Shown: positions 8,694 through 17,396 of the stretch, piece after piece
Layout of the letters: each line of letters begins with the position of its first letter
How positions within the stretch are numbered: position 1 is the stretch's first letter
Assembly (NCBI GenBank): GCA_034437695.1
Contig: DAOTTJ010000116.1
Coordinates: forward strand, 1-22,472
Origin: Paraktedonobacter sp034437695
GTDB taxonomy: Bacteria > Chloroflexota > Ktedonobacteria > Ktedonobacterales > Ktedonobacteraceae
DNA: 22,472 nucleotides
Direction of reading: 5' to 3'
Program-made: the position numbers and the translations under genes
The notes under the pieces: model-generated
The model's database searches: none
Seen by the model: the letters and a program-made list of their open reading frames with translations, nothing else
Told to the model about the DNA's origin: nothing

Positions 8694-8722
8694 TTGCATT
8701 CAGAGAACGCTTTTGGTATAAT
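8694..8722 (+). promoter_or_regulatory. Main promoter candidate of the S1 gene
   Basis: TGG-TATAAT (8714-8722) is a perfect extended -10, with TTGCAT (8694-8699) 17 bp upstream. The predicted start is near 8729, leaving a leader of about 320 nt before ATG 9049. Confidence 0.65.
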
Positions 8723-8728
8723 TAGAGC

Positions 8729-9048
8729 ATCGAGTGGGGGTATACTGTGCTCAGGCTCTTATTGTGTCCATGACACGGGTTACCTGTCTGCGAGCGTTGT
8801 TTCGTATGACCGTTCTCCAGGGCAAAAAAAGGCCCATTAGATGCATTTCTGGCAGAGAAAAAATAAGAGCAGCCTGAGCCGCCTCCTCCGATAAGCCAAT
8901 GTCCATAGACGTATCCCCAGGTTTCCAGTACGTGTGCGGGAAGTCACCATTTTAGCGGCGGGCTACCAGGCAGGGCAGCAGCGAACTTGAGCGAACGGGA
9001 CGTCAGGCGGGCGGGCAATAACCGCGGATCGAAGGGGGTACATTACCC
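8729..9048 (+). other. Long 5' leader of the S1 gene
   Basis: No ORF or known riboswitch motif is recognisable in these 320 bases. A short hairpin GGGC/GCCC (8820-8823 with 8832-8835) encloses an A-rich loop, and a CCTCCTCC tract lies at 8882-8889. S1 genes are often autoregulated at the translation level, so a leader of this length is plausible for control, but no specific structure can be shown here. Confidence 0.35.
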
Positions 9049-10575
9049 ATGCAAGCACAGAGGCACGGCGACCTTTCGACAATGCCAGCGGCAAATCTAA
9101 CAAGCGGACGGGTACAGACGATGTTTGAAGGAAAAGATCAGGAAGGGCGAAATCACAATAACCCCGAAGAGCTGGAAGACTTCAATGAGATGGCAGCATT
9201 GCTTGAGTCATCCACCACTCCCATCAATATCAAGCGCGGCGATGTAGTCGATGGCGTAATCGTGCGTATTGACCAGGATGAGATTCTGGTTGATATTGGT
9301 CTCAAGTCGGAGGGCGTCCTTTCTACCAAAGAACTGCCGGCGACAGGGGACTGGTCCTTTGACCAGTTACACCTCAATGACAAGGTGCTGGTTTATGTGA
9401 TCCAGCCTGAGACACCCGATGGGCATGCATTGCTCTCGCTCAAGCGGGCCAATGCGGAGCGCCAGTGGCGCATCGCGGAGGAGCAATACAAGAACGGTGA
9501 ACTGCTAAAAGCCAGAGTGATTGACTACAATAAGGGTGGCCTGATTGTTGATGTCTCCGGCATTCGTGGTTTTGTGCCGATTTCGCAGATCTTGAACCTC
9601 AAGCGCGAGGAAGTAGCGGCCGGTGGTGACAACCAGGAAACGGCAGCCAAGTTGCAGAGCATGAAAGATAAAGAGCTGCAACTCAAGATCATCGAGATCA
9701 ATCGCGCACGCAACCGTCTGATCCTGTCGGAGAGGCTGGCTGTCCAGGAATGGCGTCAGCGCCGTCGCGAAGAATTGCTGGACGAGTTGAAACCCAACGA
9801 AGTACGCCGGGGTGTGGTTAGCAACCTGGCGAACTTTGGAGCCTTCGTCGATCTCGGGGGAGCAGACGGATTGGTTCATATCAGTCAACTCGCCTGGAGT
9901 CGGGTCAACCACCCCAGCGAGGTGCTGAAAGTTGGCCAGGAGGTCGAAGTTCAGGTTTTGAGCGTCGACAAGGACAAAAAGAAGATTGCGCTTTCCATTA
10001 AAAAAGCTGAGGTCGACCCCTGGACGACCGTCGAGCAGCGCTATACTCCTGGACAGGTAGTTACGGGTGTCGTGACTAAGATTGCTCCTTTCGGAGCGTT
10101 TGCACGGATTGAAGACGGCATCGAAGGTCTGATCCACCAGTCTGAACTGGTACCAGGTATGGACCCCAAAGCCAGTCTCCACGAGGGGCAACAATTGCAA
10201 CTGCGCATCCTGCGCATCGACGCCGAGCGTCGACGCCTCGGTTTGAGCTTACGCCAGGCCGACGAGATGGATGCAGAGAAACCAGTTGAAGTTGCTCTAC
10301 CCGAGCCAGAGCCAGTTTCAGCCGGCGCAGATAAATCTGCCAGCGACAAAATGATGATGTCGTTGGAAGACGCTGCACCTCACGCTGAGACAGTTCCTGC
10401 TGACCGAGAAGTGCGCCGCGAACGCCGCGATCGCCCAGAGCGCGTCAACGACAATCCTTTGCTCAGCAACCTCGCACTTGGGGACGAAGGCGAGACAACG
10501 GCGATGGCGGAAGCCTTCCGCGCAGCCGCTCGCCAGCGTACCAAAGACGAGTCAGAAGCTGGTAGCGAAAACTAA
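9049..10575 (+). CDS. rpsA: 30S ribosomal protein S1 homologue, four S1 domains
   Basis: S1 proteins bind mRNA on the 30S subunit and aid initiation. The 508-aa product has four S1 (OB-fold) domains at about 60-133, 148-230, 250-320 and 334-403. Domains 3 and 4 are the most typical (GVVSNLANFGAFVDLGGADGLVHISQL; GVVTKIAPFGAFARIEDGIEGLIHQSEL). E. coli S1 has six domains; four-domain forms are usual in Gram-positive-type lineages. The N-terminal 58 residues and the C-terminal tail from about 405 (acidic, then Arg-rich RREVRRERRDRPER-like) look disordered. ATG 9049 follows GAAGGGGG (9031-9038); internal Mets at 9082 and 9121 lack a better site. It has its own promoter and terminator, so it is monocistronic. 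Confidence 0.9.
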   Translation: MQAQRHGDLSTMPAANLTSGRVQTMFEGKDQEGRNHNNPEELEDFNEMAALLESSTTPINIKRGDVVDGVIVRIDQDEILVDIGLKSEGVLSTKELPATGDWSFDQLHLNDKVLVYVIQPETPDGHALLSLKRANAERQWRIAEEQYKNGELLKARVIDYNKGGLIVDVSGIRGFVPISQILNLKREEVAAGGDNQETAAKLQSMKDKELQLKIIEINRARNRLILSERLAVQEWRQRRREELLDELKPNEVRRGVVSNLANFGAFVDLGGADGLVHISQLAWSRVNHPSEVLKVGQEVEVQVLSVDKDKKKIALSIKKAEVDPWTTVEQRYTPGQVVTGVVTKIAPFGAFARIEDGIEGLIHQSELVPGMDPKASLHEGQQLQLRILRIDAERRRLGLSLRQADEMDAEKPVEVALPEPEPVSAGADKSASDKMMMSLEDAAPHAETVPADREVRRERRDRPERVNDNPLLSNLALGDEGETTAMAEAFRAAARQRTKDESEAGSEN

Positions 10576-10588
10576 GCTGGCACATTTC

Positions 10589-10623
10589 CGACGACCGCGT
10601 ACAACTTGCACGCGGTCGTCGTT
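10589..10623 (+). terminator. Rho-independent-like terminator of the S1 gene
   Basis: A perfect 12-bp GC-rich stem pairs 10589-10600 with 10610-10621 (core ACGACCGCGT/ACGCGGTCGT) around a 9-nt loop, 14 bp after the stop codon. Only a short T stretch follows (GTTATCC), so the U tract is weak. Confidence 0.7.
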
Positions 10624-10701
10624 ATCCACTCCCACCTATCCACCAGATCTTGAATATTGACGCCTCGCACCAGTGAATTTCAGGTTTCACACAAAGATAT
10701 C

Positions 10702-10731
10702 TTGCAGCTATGGACTTGCCAGTGATATACT
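10702..10731 (+). promoter_or_regulatory. Distal promoter candidate upstream of clpC
   Basis: TTGCAG (10702-10707) and an extended -10, TGA-TATACT (10723-10731), are 18 bp apart. Transcription from about 10738 would give either a roughly 395-nt clpC leader or a separate short RNA. Confidence 0.5.
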
Positions 10732-10737
10732 CTTGCT

Positions 10738-11028
10738 AAGGATAATGTATTATAAGGGATAAGGGATACGGTCCAGCCCTGATGAATGTAGAAGACGGCG
10801 GAAGACTGCTATAGACTAAAACCATAGTAGGAGGCAGAGCTAGAGCTGCATCACCATTCATTGCTCACTCGGTATATGCTCACTGAACATTAACAAACGA
10901 TCGTCAGACCTCCTCACGCTTGTATAGCCTTGTGGATATAGAGCCAGGGAGGTCGATTGTTTCTCGGGATGCCTTCATTACACGAAATAATGAATGGATA
11001 TCGACAGAGGGAGGGCAACATGCTATCC
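10738..11028 (+). other. Upstream clpC leader / possible short transcript
   Basis: No supported gene. Visible features are a direct AAGGGAT repeat near 10755-10770 and an inverted repeat GACCTCC (10907-10913) / GGAGGTC (10948-10954) that would close a 34-nt loop. No CtsR-type heptad direct repeat or CIRCE element (TTAGCACTC-N9-GAGTGCTAA) is present in this stretch. Confidence 0.35.
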
Positions 11029-11057
11029 TTGACGCGATATAGAGAGTGTTGTATGAT
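11029..11057 (+). promoter_or_regulatory. Proximal sigma70-type promoter of clpC
   Basis: TTGACG (11029-11034) and TATGAT (11052-11057) are separated by exactly 17 bp, five of six matches to each consensus. The predicted start is near 11064, giving a leader of about 70 nt. Confidence 0.75.
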
Positions 11058-11083
11058 GAAATGCGCAGTTTACCTGAGCATCA

Positions 11084-11107
11084 CAGAGGGCTCGGTTCCA
11101 CCCTCTG
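11084..11107 (+). promoter_or_regulatory. Hairpin in the clpC leader before the ribosome-binding site
   Basis: CAGAGGG (11084-11090) pairs perfectly with CCCTCTG (11101-11107) around a 10-nt loop. The ribosome-binding tract AAAGGGGGGTG follows at 11114-11124, so the CCCTC arm could alternatively pair with it and mask it. Confidence 0.4.
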
Positions 11108-11132
11108 CCACTGAAAGGGGGGTGAAAAACAG

Positions 11133-13670
11133 GTGAACGATAGAGATAGGTTTGATAAATTTACCGAGCGAGCACGCAAAGTTTTGAGTCTCGCTCAAGA
11201 AGAAGCCCAACGGTTCCAGCACAACTACATTGGTACAGAGCATCTACTGCTCGGCCTGGTGCGTGAAGGTGAGGGAGTTGCTGCCAAAGTACTCAGCAAC
11301 CTCGGCGTTGAGCTAAATAAAGTTCGTAGTGCAGTGGAATTCATTATTGGACGTGGGGATCGCATTGTACTTGGCGAAATCGGTCTGACCCCCCGCGCTA
11401 AAAAGGTGATCGAGCTGGCCGTAGATGAAGCTCGCCGCCTGAATCATCACTATATCGGGACAGAGCATCTGTTGCTCGGCCTTGTCCGCGAAGGAGAAGG
11501 GATTGCGGCTGGTGTGCTTGAGAGTCTTGGTGTTAACCTGGAGAAGGTGCGTACCCAGACCATTCAGGTTCTCAGCCAGTCTGGTTCACCCCACGAACGC
11601 GATGCCAAGCACTCCAAGACCCCAACGATCGATCAAATGGGTATCGATCTGACGGCAGCGGCGCGGGCTGGGACGCTTGATCCGTTGATTGGACGACACC
11701 AGGAAATCGAGCGTGTCATTCAAATTTTGTCTCGCCGTAACAAGAACAATCCGGCGCTCATTGGCGAGCCAGGTGTAGGTAAGACGGCCATCGTCGAAGG
11801 ACTGGCCCAACGTCTGGTGGCTGGCGAAGTTCCAGAGGGTCTGGTAGGCAAACGTCTGCTGACCCTGGACGTAGGTTCGCTGGTTGCTGGGACAAAATAT
11901 CGTGGTGAGTTTGAAGAGCGTCTGAAAAAGATTATAGAAGAAATCCGTAGTAGTCGCGACTGCATCATCTTTATCGATGAATTGCATACGCTGGTGGGTG
12001 CTGGGGCAGCCGAGGGCGCGGTTGACGCTGCGAATATCCTCAAGCCACCGCTGGCACGCGGCGAATTGCAGTGCATCGGTGCCACGACCCTGGACGAGTA
12101 TCGCAAATATATCGAACGCGACGCAGCCTTACAGCGCCGCTTCCAGGAAGTGATTGTCAAAGAGCCATCCATCGAGGAGACCCTTGAGATCCTCAAAGGT
12201 ATCCGTGAACGCTACGAGCAGCACCATCGCCTGACGATTACAGACGATGCGCTCAAAGCCGCTACCGAGATGGCCAGTCGCTATATCACCGATCGTTTTA
12301 TGCCAGACAAGGCCATCGACCTGATCGACGAAGCCTCCAGCCGTGTACGCATGCAGAATTCCCTGGCCCCGCTCAATCTGAAAGAGGCCATGAAAGGGCT
12401 GGAATCGGTCCTGCGTGAAAAAGAGCAGGCCATTCAGCAGCAGGAGTACGAACTGGCGGCAGAGTTACGCGACCGCGAGGTCAAACTGCGCGACCGCATC
12501 GCCAAGCTGGAGTCCGGCTGGCATCGCGAGCGTGGCAGTGAAAAGCCTTCGGTCGGCGAGGAAGAGATCGCACAGATCGTCTCGATGTGGACCGGTATCC
12601 CGGTAATGCGCATCGCACAAGAAGAGTCACAACGTCTGCTTCAGATGGAAGAGGCTCTGCACTCGCGCGTAATTGGTCAGAACGAGGCAATCGCGAAAAT
12701 TGCCCGCGCTGTCCGTCGTGCGCGTGCCGGTCTGAAAGATCCCAAACGCCCGATCGGTTCGTTCATCTTCATGGGACCAACCGGTGTTGGTAAAACCGAA
12801 CTGGCAAAGGCGCTGGCAGAGTTTATGTTTGGCAGCGAGGAAGCCCTGATCAAAATTGACATGTCAGAGTTTATGGAGCGTCACGCAGCAGCGCGTCTGG
12901 TTGGTGCACCTCCAGGATATGTCGGTTATGAAGAGGGTGGACAGCTCACGGAGGCCGTGCGCCGTAAGTCCTACAGTGTTATCCTGTTGGACGAGATCGA
13001 GAAGGCGCACCCGGATGTCTTTAACATGCTGCTCCAGATCCTGGAAGACGGCAAGCTGACCGATGCTAAAGGTCGGACGGTAGACTTCCGCAATACGATT
13101 GTGATCATGACCTCGAACGTGGGTGCTTCTCTGCTGAACAAAGAAGCCTCGATCGGCTTCAGGCAGTCGAAAGACAAAGCCAAAGCCAACCAGGCTCAGT
13201 ACGAGGCAATGAAGGACAAGGTGCTTGGTGAGTTGAAGAATACCTTCAAACCCGAGTTCCTCAACCGCATTGACGAGGTTATTGTCTTCCATTCTCTGCG
13301 CATGGAAGAGATGTACACAATCGTCGAGTTGTTGCTCAAGCGTGTACGGACGCAGTTGACCGAGCAGCAATTGGAGCTGGTGGTACCGCAGGTGTCAAAG
13401 GATTTCCTGATCGAGAAAGGCTTTGATGCCCAGTATGGCGCACGTCCGTTGCGCCGTACCATTCAACGCCTGGTCGAAGATCCTCTGGCCGAGGGTCTGT
13501 TGCAAGGCACTTTCCATCCGGGAGACCTGGTGGAGGCGCTGGTCATCGAGGATGAACTGAAGCTTAGAGTGCGCAACCGGATCGAGCAGATTGGGCCTCC
13601 AGCAGCACCTGAGGCGGCCCTATCCGCTGGCGGCAGCGGCGAAGGGTCCAGCGAACTGTCACAGAGCTAA
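11133..13670 (+). CDS. clpC: ATP-dependent Clp protease ATPase subunit ClpC
   Basis: It is the AAA+ unfoldase that feeds substrates to ClpP. Domain order over 845 aa is: two Clp-N repeats (about 1-145, each with an HxYIGTEHLLLGLVREGEG block), AAA-1 with Walker A GEPGVGKT 211-218 and Walker B IIFIDE 278-283, a UVR-type middle segment around 437-460 (EYELAAELRDREV) that marks ClpC rather than ClpA, AAA-2 with Walker A GPTGVGKT 548-555 and Walker B VILLDE 616-621, the ClpP-docking tripeptide IGF at 674-676, and a Gly/Ser-rich tail. The start is GTG 11133 after AAAGGGGGGTG. It lacks the ctsR-mcsA-mcsB genes that precede clpC in Firmicutes; radA follows after a hairpin. Confidence 0.97.
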   Translation: MNDRDRFDKFTERARKVLSLAQEEAQRFQHNYIGTEHLLLGLVREGEGVAAKVLSNLGVELNKVRSAVEFIIGRGDRIVLGEIGLTPRAKKVIELAVDEARRLNHHYIGTEHLLLGLVREGEGIAAGVLESLGVNLEKVRTQTIQVLSQSGSPHERDAKHSKTPTIDQMGIDLTAAARAGTLDPLIGRHQEIERVIQILSRRNKNNPALIGEPGVGKTAIVEGLAQRLVAGEVPEGLVGKRLLTLDVGSLVAGTKYRGEFEERLKKIIEEIRSSRDCIIFIDELHTLVGAGAAEGAVDAANILKPPLARGELQCIGATTLDEYRKYIERDAALQRRFQEVIVKEPSIEETLEILKGIRERYEQHHRLTITDDALKAATEMASRYITDRFMPDKAIDLIDEASSRVRMQNSLAPLNLKEAMKGLESVLREKEQAIQQQEYELAAELRDREVKLRDRIAKLESGWHRERGSEKPSVGEEEIAQIVSMWTGIPVMRIAQEESQRLLQMEEALHSRVIGQNEAIAKIARAVRRARAGLKDPKRPIGSFIFMGPTGVGKTELAKALAEFMFGSEEALIKIDMSEFMERHAAARLVGAPPGYVGYEEGGQLTEAVRRKSYSVILLDEIEKAHPDVFNMLLQILEDGKLTDAKGRTVDFRNTIVIMTSNVGASLLNKEASIGFRQSKDKAKANQAQYEAMKDKVLGELKNTFKPEFLNRIDEVIVFHSLRMEEMYTIVELLLKRVRTQLTEQQLELVVPQVSKDFLIEKGFDAQYGARPLRRTIQRLVEDPLAEGLLQGTFHPGDLVEALVIEDELKLRVRNRIEQIGPPAAPEAALSAGGSGEGSSELSQS

Positions 13671-13687
13671 TTGTGAGAGTATAGGAT

Positions 13688-13717
13688 AGATAGGGTGCGG
13701 CTTCACGCACCCTATCT
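13688..13717 (+). terminator. Hairpin between clpC and radA
   Basis: A perfect 12-bp stem (13688-13699 with 13706-13717; core GATAGGGTGCG/CGCACCCTATC) has a 6-nt loop and starts 17 bp after the clpC stop. No T run follows, so partial termination or mRNA processing is as likely as full termination. Confidence 0.6.
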
Positions 13718-13803
13718 GCCTATCTGGAACCGCAAACAAAAACGTAGCCTTGCGCCGGAGCGTCTACGACGCCCTGGCTTAAACAGGTGAACGAAGAGAG
13801 CGC

Positions 13804-15213
13804 ATGGCTAAACTACGCACAAAATACGTCTGTCAGCAATGTGGGGGCGAGCAGAACAAGTGGGTGGGGAAATGTCCCGATTGCAATGCCTGGAATACGC
13901 TAGAAGAGACGACAGAGCAGCCACAAGCGACCGTCGCACGTCGGCCTTCGGTGGCGGGAAGAGTCTCAATCGCGCAAGGAACGCAGACCCCGATGGCCCT
14001 TCCGACTATCCAATCACTCACCCAGGAACGCATCTCAGTAGGATATGGCGAGGTGGATCGTGTGCTGGGCGGCGGGATGGTCGCTGGTTCATTGACGCTG
14101 GTAGGTGGTGAACCGGGGATTGGAAAATCCACCCTGCTGCTCCAGGTGGCGGGCAAGATCGCCGCGACCGTAGGTATCGTGCTCTATGTTTCAGGTGAAG
14201 AATCGATCGAGCAGGTAAAGATGCGGGCCGAACGCCTGGATATCAGCGGAGAGCTGCTCTATCTACTGGCCTCGGTTGACCTGGAAGTCATTGCCGAGGC
14301 CGTCTATCGACTGAAACCAGTCCTGATGGTTGTCGATTCCATCCAGACGGTGATCTCAAGTAACCTCACCTCTGCGCCGGGCAGTATCAGCCAGGTTCGC
14401 GAGTGTACGCTGCAATTAATGCAGCTCGCCAAGAGCACGCTCACGCCGATTTTTATCATCGGACATGTGACCAAAGAAGGCACAGTGGCCGGACCAAAGG
14501 CCTTAGAGCATATCGCGGATGCGGTGCTCTATCTGGAGGGCGAGCGCTACCACACCTATCGTCTGCTGCGCGGCGTTAAAAACCGCTTTGGGGCCACGCA
14601 CGAGGTAGGAGTGTTTGAGATGCATGGCGAAGGGCTGGTCGAGGTTCTCAATCCTTCGGCGATCTTTCTATCCGACCGCACAACCAACGCCACCGGCTCG
14701 GCCGTAGTGGTCAGCATGGAAGGAACGCGTCCCTTGCTGGTCGAGGTCCAGGCCCTCGTGACGCCGACCAATTTTGGCAACGCACGCTGTACAACCAATG
14801 GTATTGAGCACAATCGCCTACTGATGCTGATGGCCGTATTGACCAAGCGCGTCGGTCTGGCGGTGGGTAGTCACGATATCTATGCCAACGTCATCGGTGG
14901 CTTTACGCTAGAAGAGCCAGCGATCGATCTGGGCGTGGCGGCGGCGATTGCTTCCAGCTACCGCGAAAAGCACATACCGTCCGACATGGCTTTGATCGGC
15001 GAAGTAGGGCTATCTGGTGAGCTACGTTCGGTCAGTCGTCTGAATCTGCGGGTGCGCGAAGCGGCAAAACTGGGTTTTAAACGCTGTATAGTACCAAAAG
15101 CCGGAGGTGGTGCAACGATTAAAACGGAACTCGAAAATTCCGGCTTGCCGGAAGATTTCCACGTTTTCGCGTCTTCTTCACTTGCGGTAGCCCTTGAAGT
15201 TGCGTTACACTAG
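13804..15213 (+). CDS. radA: DNA repair protein RadA
   Basis: RadA is a RecA-like ATPase that promotes branch migration in recombinational repair. The 469-aa protein has the N-terminal zinc finger with Cys10, Cys13, Cys24 and Cys27, the RecA-type core with Walker A GEPGIGKST at 102-110 and Walker B LMVVDS at 174-179, the RadA-specific KNRFG motif at 259-263, and a Lon-protease-like C-terminal domain from about 290. ATG 13804 follows GAAGAGAG. All hallmark motifs and the normal length are present. It lies between clpC and yacL as in Firmicutes, but without disA downstream. Confidence 0.97.
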   Translation: MAKLRTKYVCQQCGGEQNKWVGKCPDCNAWNTLEETTEQPQATVARRPSVAGRVSIAQGTQTPMALPTIQSLTQERISVGYGEVDRVLGGGMVAGSLTLVGGEPGIGKSTLLLQVAGKIAATVGIVLYVSGEESIEQVKMRAERLDISGELLYLLASVDLEVIAEAVYRLKPVLMVVDSIQTVISSNLTSAPGSISQVRECTLQLMQLAKSTLTPIFIIGHVTKEGTVAGPKALEHIADAVLYLEGERYHTYRLLRGVKNRFGATHEVGVFEMHGEGLVEVLNPSAIFLSDRTTNATGSAVVVSMEGTRPLLVEVQALVTPTNFGNARCTTNGIEHNRLLMLMAVLTKRVGLAVGSHDIYANVIGGFTLEEPAIDLGVAAAIASSYREKHIPSDMALIGEVGLSGELRSVSRLNLRVREAAKLGFKRCIVPKAGGGATIKTELENSGLPEDFHVFASSSLAVALEVALH

Positions 15214-15218
15214 AAGGA

Positions 15219-15243
15219 CGAGGAGAAAATTTTCTTCTCCTCG
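15219..15243 (+). terminator. Hairpin after radA
   Basis: CGAGGAGAA (15219-15227) pairs with TTCTCCTCG (15235-15243) around AATTTTC, 5 bp after the radA stop. There is no U tract after the stem on the + strand. Confidence 0.5.
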
Positions 15244-15276
15244 ACGGCAAGATTACAAAGATCTGGTATGGGTGAC

Positions 15277-15305
15277 TTGATTCCCACCCTATTCGGATGT
15301 ATACT
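15277..15305 (+). promoter_or_regulatory. Promoter candidate of the yacL-ispD-ispF unit
   Basis: TTGATT (15277-15282) and TATACT (15300-15305) are exactly 17 bp apart. The predicted start is near 15312, so the leader to ATG 15523 is about 210 nt. It fits the radA hairpin just upstream and suggests a separate three-gene transcript. Confidence 0.6.
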
Positions 15306-15358
15306 CTCTTTTCAGCAAGAGATTTTTTAGGGTTTAACGGGTACGTGGACCGGTCGGT

Positions 15359-15374
15359 CATGGAATATTCCATG
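15359..15374. promoter_or_regulatory. 16-bp perfect palindrome in the yacL leader (operator candidate)
   Basis: CATGGAATATTCCATG is a perfect 16-bp dyad about 50 bp downstream of the predicted transcription start. It could bind a dimeric repressor or form a short RNA hairpin. No regulator in the window can be linked to it. Confidence 0.45.
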
Positions 15375-15522
15375 CAAAAAAGTTGGTCGATGGTCTTTTG
15401 CTTCATCACCGCTATTATCTCATTTATCGTTATTATTCTCGAACCTGACCACTTTGACGACCGCACTAACGCAGCCCCTACAGGTGCATGTATCTGCCTG
15501 CATCTTTTTGGAGGATGAAGGG

Positions 15523-16695
15523 ATGTCTGTTAAAACAATTGCCCGTCTGATCGGGGCGCTGGTAGCAATTGCTATTGTTCTTTTAATCTACTTCCTGGAT
15601 CGTACAACGTTTGCGTCGATCTGGTGGCTGGTCGGTGTTGCCGGGGGGGCCGGTATCCTGGCGCTGGTCATCAGTCCATATATTACCGTCGTTCCCTATC
15701 GCTGGATGCGCGAAACCTCGGCCAGCGATCTTCTGGCCGCGATCATCGGTCTGATCATCGGGCTGATTATTTCTCTGCTGCTTTTCACTATCCTCTCTTC
15801 GCTGCCGTTCAACCTGGGACATATCATGCCGTTTGTGGCGATGGTTGTCTTTAGTTTTCTCGGAGTGGCCCTGGCTGTCCAACGCAAGAACGACTTTGCC
15901 CATCTCTTCCAGGGTATCTTTACACGGCGACCTCGCGAGCGTGAGCGCGACGAGGAGCGCGAGAAAGATCGCGGCAAAGATCGCGATAAACTGGCCAGTG
16001 GTCCCGCCCAGATTGAACCTGTGACCCAGATCCTGCTCGATACCAGTGCGATTATCGACGGGCGGATCGCAGATATAAGTCAGACTGGTTTTGTCTCGGG
16101 CGCACTGGTTGTGCCGCGCTTTGTCCTGGCCGAACTGCAACGGATCGCCGACTCGGCGGACACGATGCGCCGTAATCGGGGTCGCCGGGGTCTTGAAATG
16201 CTCAATCGCTTGCAAAAAGATGCAACCGTCCCGATTGAGATTACCGACGCCGACGTAGAAGGGATCGTCGAGGTAGATAGCAAGCTGGTCAAGCTCGCAC
16301 GCACGCTGCATTGTCCAATCATTACCAACGACTTTAACCTCAACCGCGTGGCCGAGTTACAGGGAGTAAAGGTCCTGAACATCAACGAGTTGGCTAATGC
16401 AGTCAAGCCGGTCCTGCTGCCAGGTGAGGATCTGTTCATTAAAATCATGCAGGACGGAAAAGAGTTGGGACAAGGTGTGGGCTATCTGGACGACGGCACG
16501 ATGATTGTCGTCGAGGGCGGTCGTCAGTATATGAATGCGACCATCGAGGTCAACGTGACGCGAGTGCTCCAGACGGTGGCCGGACGTATGATCTTTGCCC
16601 ATCCCAAACAAACGCAGCCACCCGCCAGCAACTCGGGGATTCAGCCACAGTCTTCGGCCTCTTCTTCACAAGCCGGGCGACAGAAGCAATATTAG
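15523..16695 (+). CDS. yacL: Membrane-anchored PIN-TRAM domain protein (YacL type)
   Basis: The 390-aa protein has four predicted membrane helices (about 6-25, 33-52, 69-93, 101-119), a very charged Arg/Glu/Asp linker (about 135-157), a PIN nuclease domain and a TRAM RNA-binding domain (about 297-358), ending in a Gln/Ser-rich tail. PIN acidic residues are visible as LLDTSAIIDGR (Asp173), VLAEL (Glu204), VDSK (Asp252) and ITNDFN (Asp270), so the nuclease site looks intact. YacL-type proteins are known neighbours of radA/disA/ispD; their RNA target is not well defined. ATG 15523 is chosen because GGAGG lies at 15510-15514. Its stop is 2 bp before ispD. Confidence 0.92.
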   Translation: MSVKTIARLIGALVAIAIVLLIYFLDRTTFASIWWLVGVAGGAGILALVISPYITVVPYRWMRETSASDLLAAIIGLIIGLIISLLLFTILSSLPFNLGHIMPFVAMVVFSFLGVALAVQRKNDFAHLFQGIFTRRPRERERDEEREKDRGKDRDKLASGPAQIEPVTQILLDTSAIIDGRIADISQTGFVSGALVVPRFVLAELQRIADSADTMRRNRGRRGLEMLNRLQKDATVPIEITDADVEGIVEVDSKLVKLARTLHCPIITNDFNLNRVAELQGVKVLNINELANAVKPVLLPGEDLFIKIMQDGKELGQGVGYLDDGTMIVVEGGRQYMNATIEVNVTRVLQTVAGRMIFAHPKQTQPPASNSGIQPQSSASSSQAGRQKQY

Positions 16696-16697
16696 CC

Positions 16698-17396
16698 ATG
16701 CAAGAGCAAGCAGCAGCAATAATAGTTGCGGCCGGATCGAGCAGCCGGATGGGAGGGCGCGATAAACTCTGGCTCCCACTCGCCGGACGTGCGACGCTGG
16801 CGCGGACCATTGACGCGTTTGAATCGTCGTCTCTCATCTCAACGATTATCCTGGTGTTAAATGCCACGCGCGTGGCCGAGGCGCACCAACTCTGCGCGGC
16901 AGAGCAGTGGAACAAGATCGGTTCACTGGTCTGCGGGGGAGCACGCCGCCAGGATTCGGTCTGCGCGGGTCTGGACCGCCTGTACGAGCTTGCACCGGAG
17001 ACGCGCTGGGTTATGATCCACGATGGCGCTCGTCCAATGGTCACGCAGCAGATCCTGGAAGCAGGTTTTAAAACTGCTCAGGAGTATCAGGCGGCAGTAG
17101 CGGCGGTACCGGTCAAAGATACGATTAAACAGGCCCAGGACGGCATCATCACGGCGACACCTGTACGCTCACAACTCTGGAGTATCCAGACGCCCCAGAT
17201 CTTCGCTTTTCCACTCATTCATCAAGCCCATCACACAGAGATCGCACTGGAAGAGGCCACAGACGACGCCACACTGCTCGAACGTCTGGGATACCGCGTG
17301 GCTATCTTTCCGGGAGCTTATACAAATCTCAAAATCACCACGCAGGAAGACCTGTTGATTGCAACAGCACTGCTTGAAGGACAACAGATCGTATGA
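16698..17396 (+). CDS. ispD: 2-C-methyl-D-erythritol 4-phosphate cytidylyltransferase
   Basis: It couples CTP to MEP to make CDP-ME in the non-mevalonate isoprenoid pathway. Motifs in the 232-aa protein are AAGSSSRMGGRDK at 11-23 (CTP loop), GGARRQDSV at 80-88, HDGARP at 108-113, VPVKDTIK at 137-144, QTPQIF at 164-169 and the C-terminal NLKITTQEDL at 210-219. All expected catalytic residues, including Lys23 and Arg17 equivalents, appear present. The ATG is 2 bp after the yacL stop with no strong Shine-Dalgarno sequence, so translational coupling is likely. It overlaps ispF by 4 bp. Confidence 0.96.
   Translation: MQEQAAAIIVAAGSSSRMGGRDKLWLPLAGRATLARTIDAFESSSLISTIILVLNATRVAEAHQLCAAEQWNKIGSLVCGGARRQDSVCAGLDRLYELAPETRWVMIHDGARPMVTQQILEAGFKTAQEYQAAVAAVPVKDTIKQAQDGIITATPVRSQLWSIQTPQIFAFPLIHQAHHTEIALEEATDDATLLERLGYRVAIFPGAYTNLKITTQEDLLIATALLEGQQIV

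Noticed and set aside
8880..9048. Possible SRP RNA (AGGCAGGGCAGCAGC stretch) in the S1 leader
   Set aside because: The conserved GGTCAGG...GGAAG..AGCAGCC apical loop is not present, and no closing stem is found.
9505..10200. - strand frame of 231 codons inside the S1 gene
   Set aside because: It is fully antisense to four clear S1 domains and has no start signal.
12481..13370. Several - strand frames inside clpC
   Set aside because: They are antisense to conserved ClpC domains with intact Walker motifs and lack start signals.
15297..15518. 73-codon ORF starting at ATG 15297
   Set aside because: This start overlaps the predicted -10 hexamer (15300-15305), so it could not be translated from that promoter; only the shorter ATG 15360 version is kept as a weak possibility.
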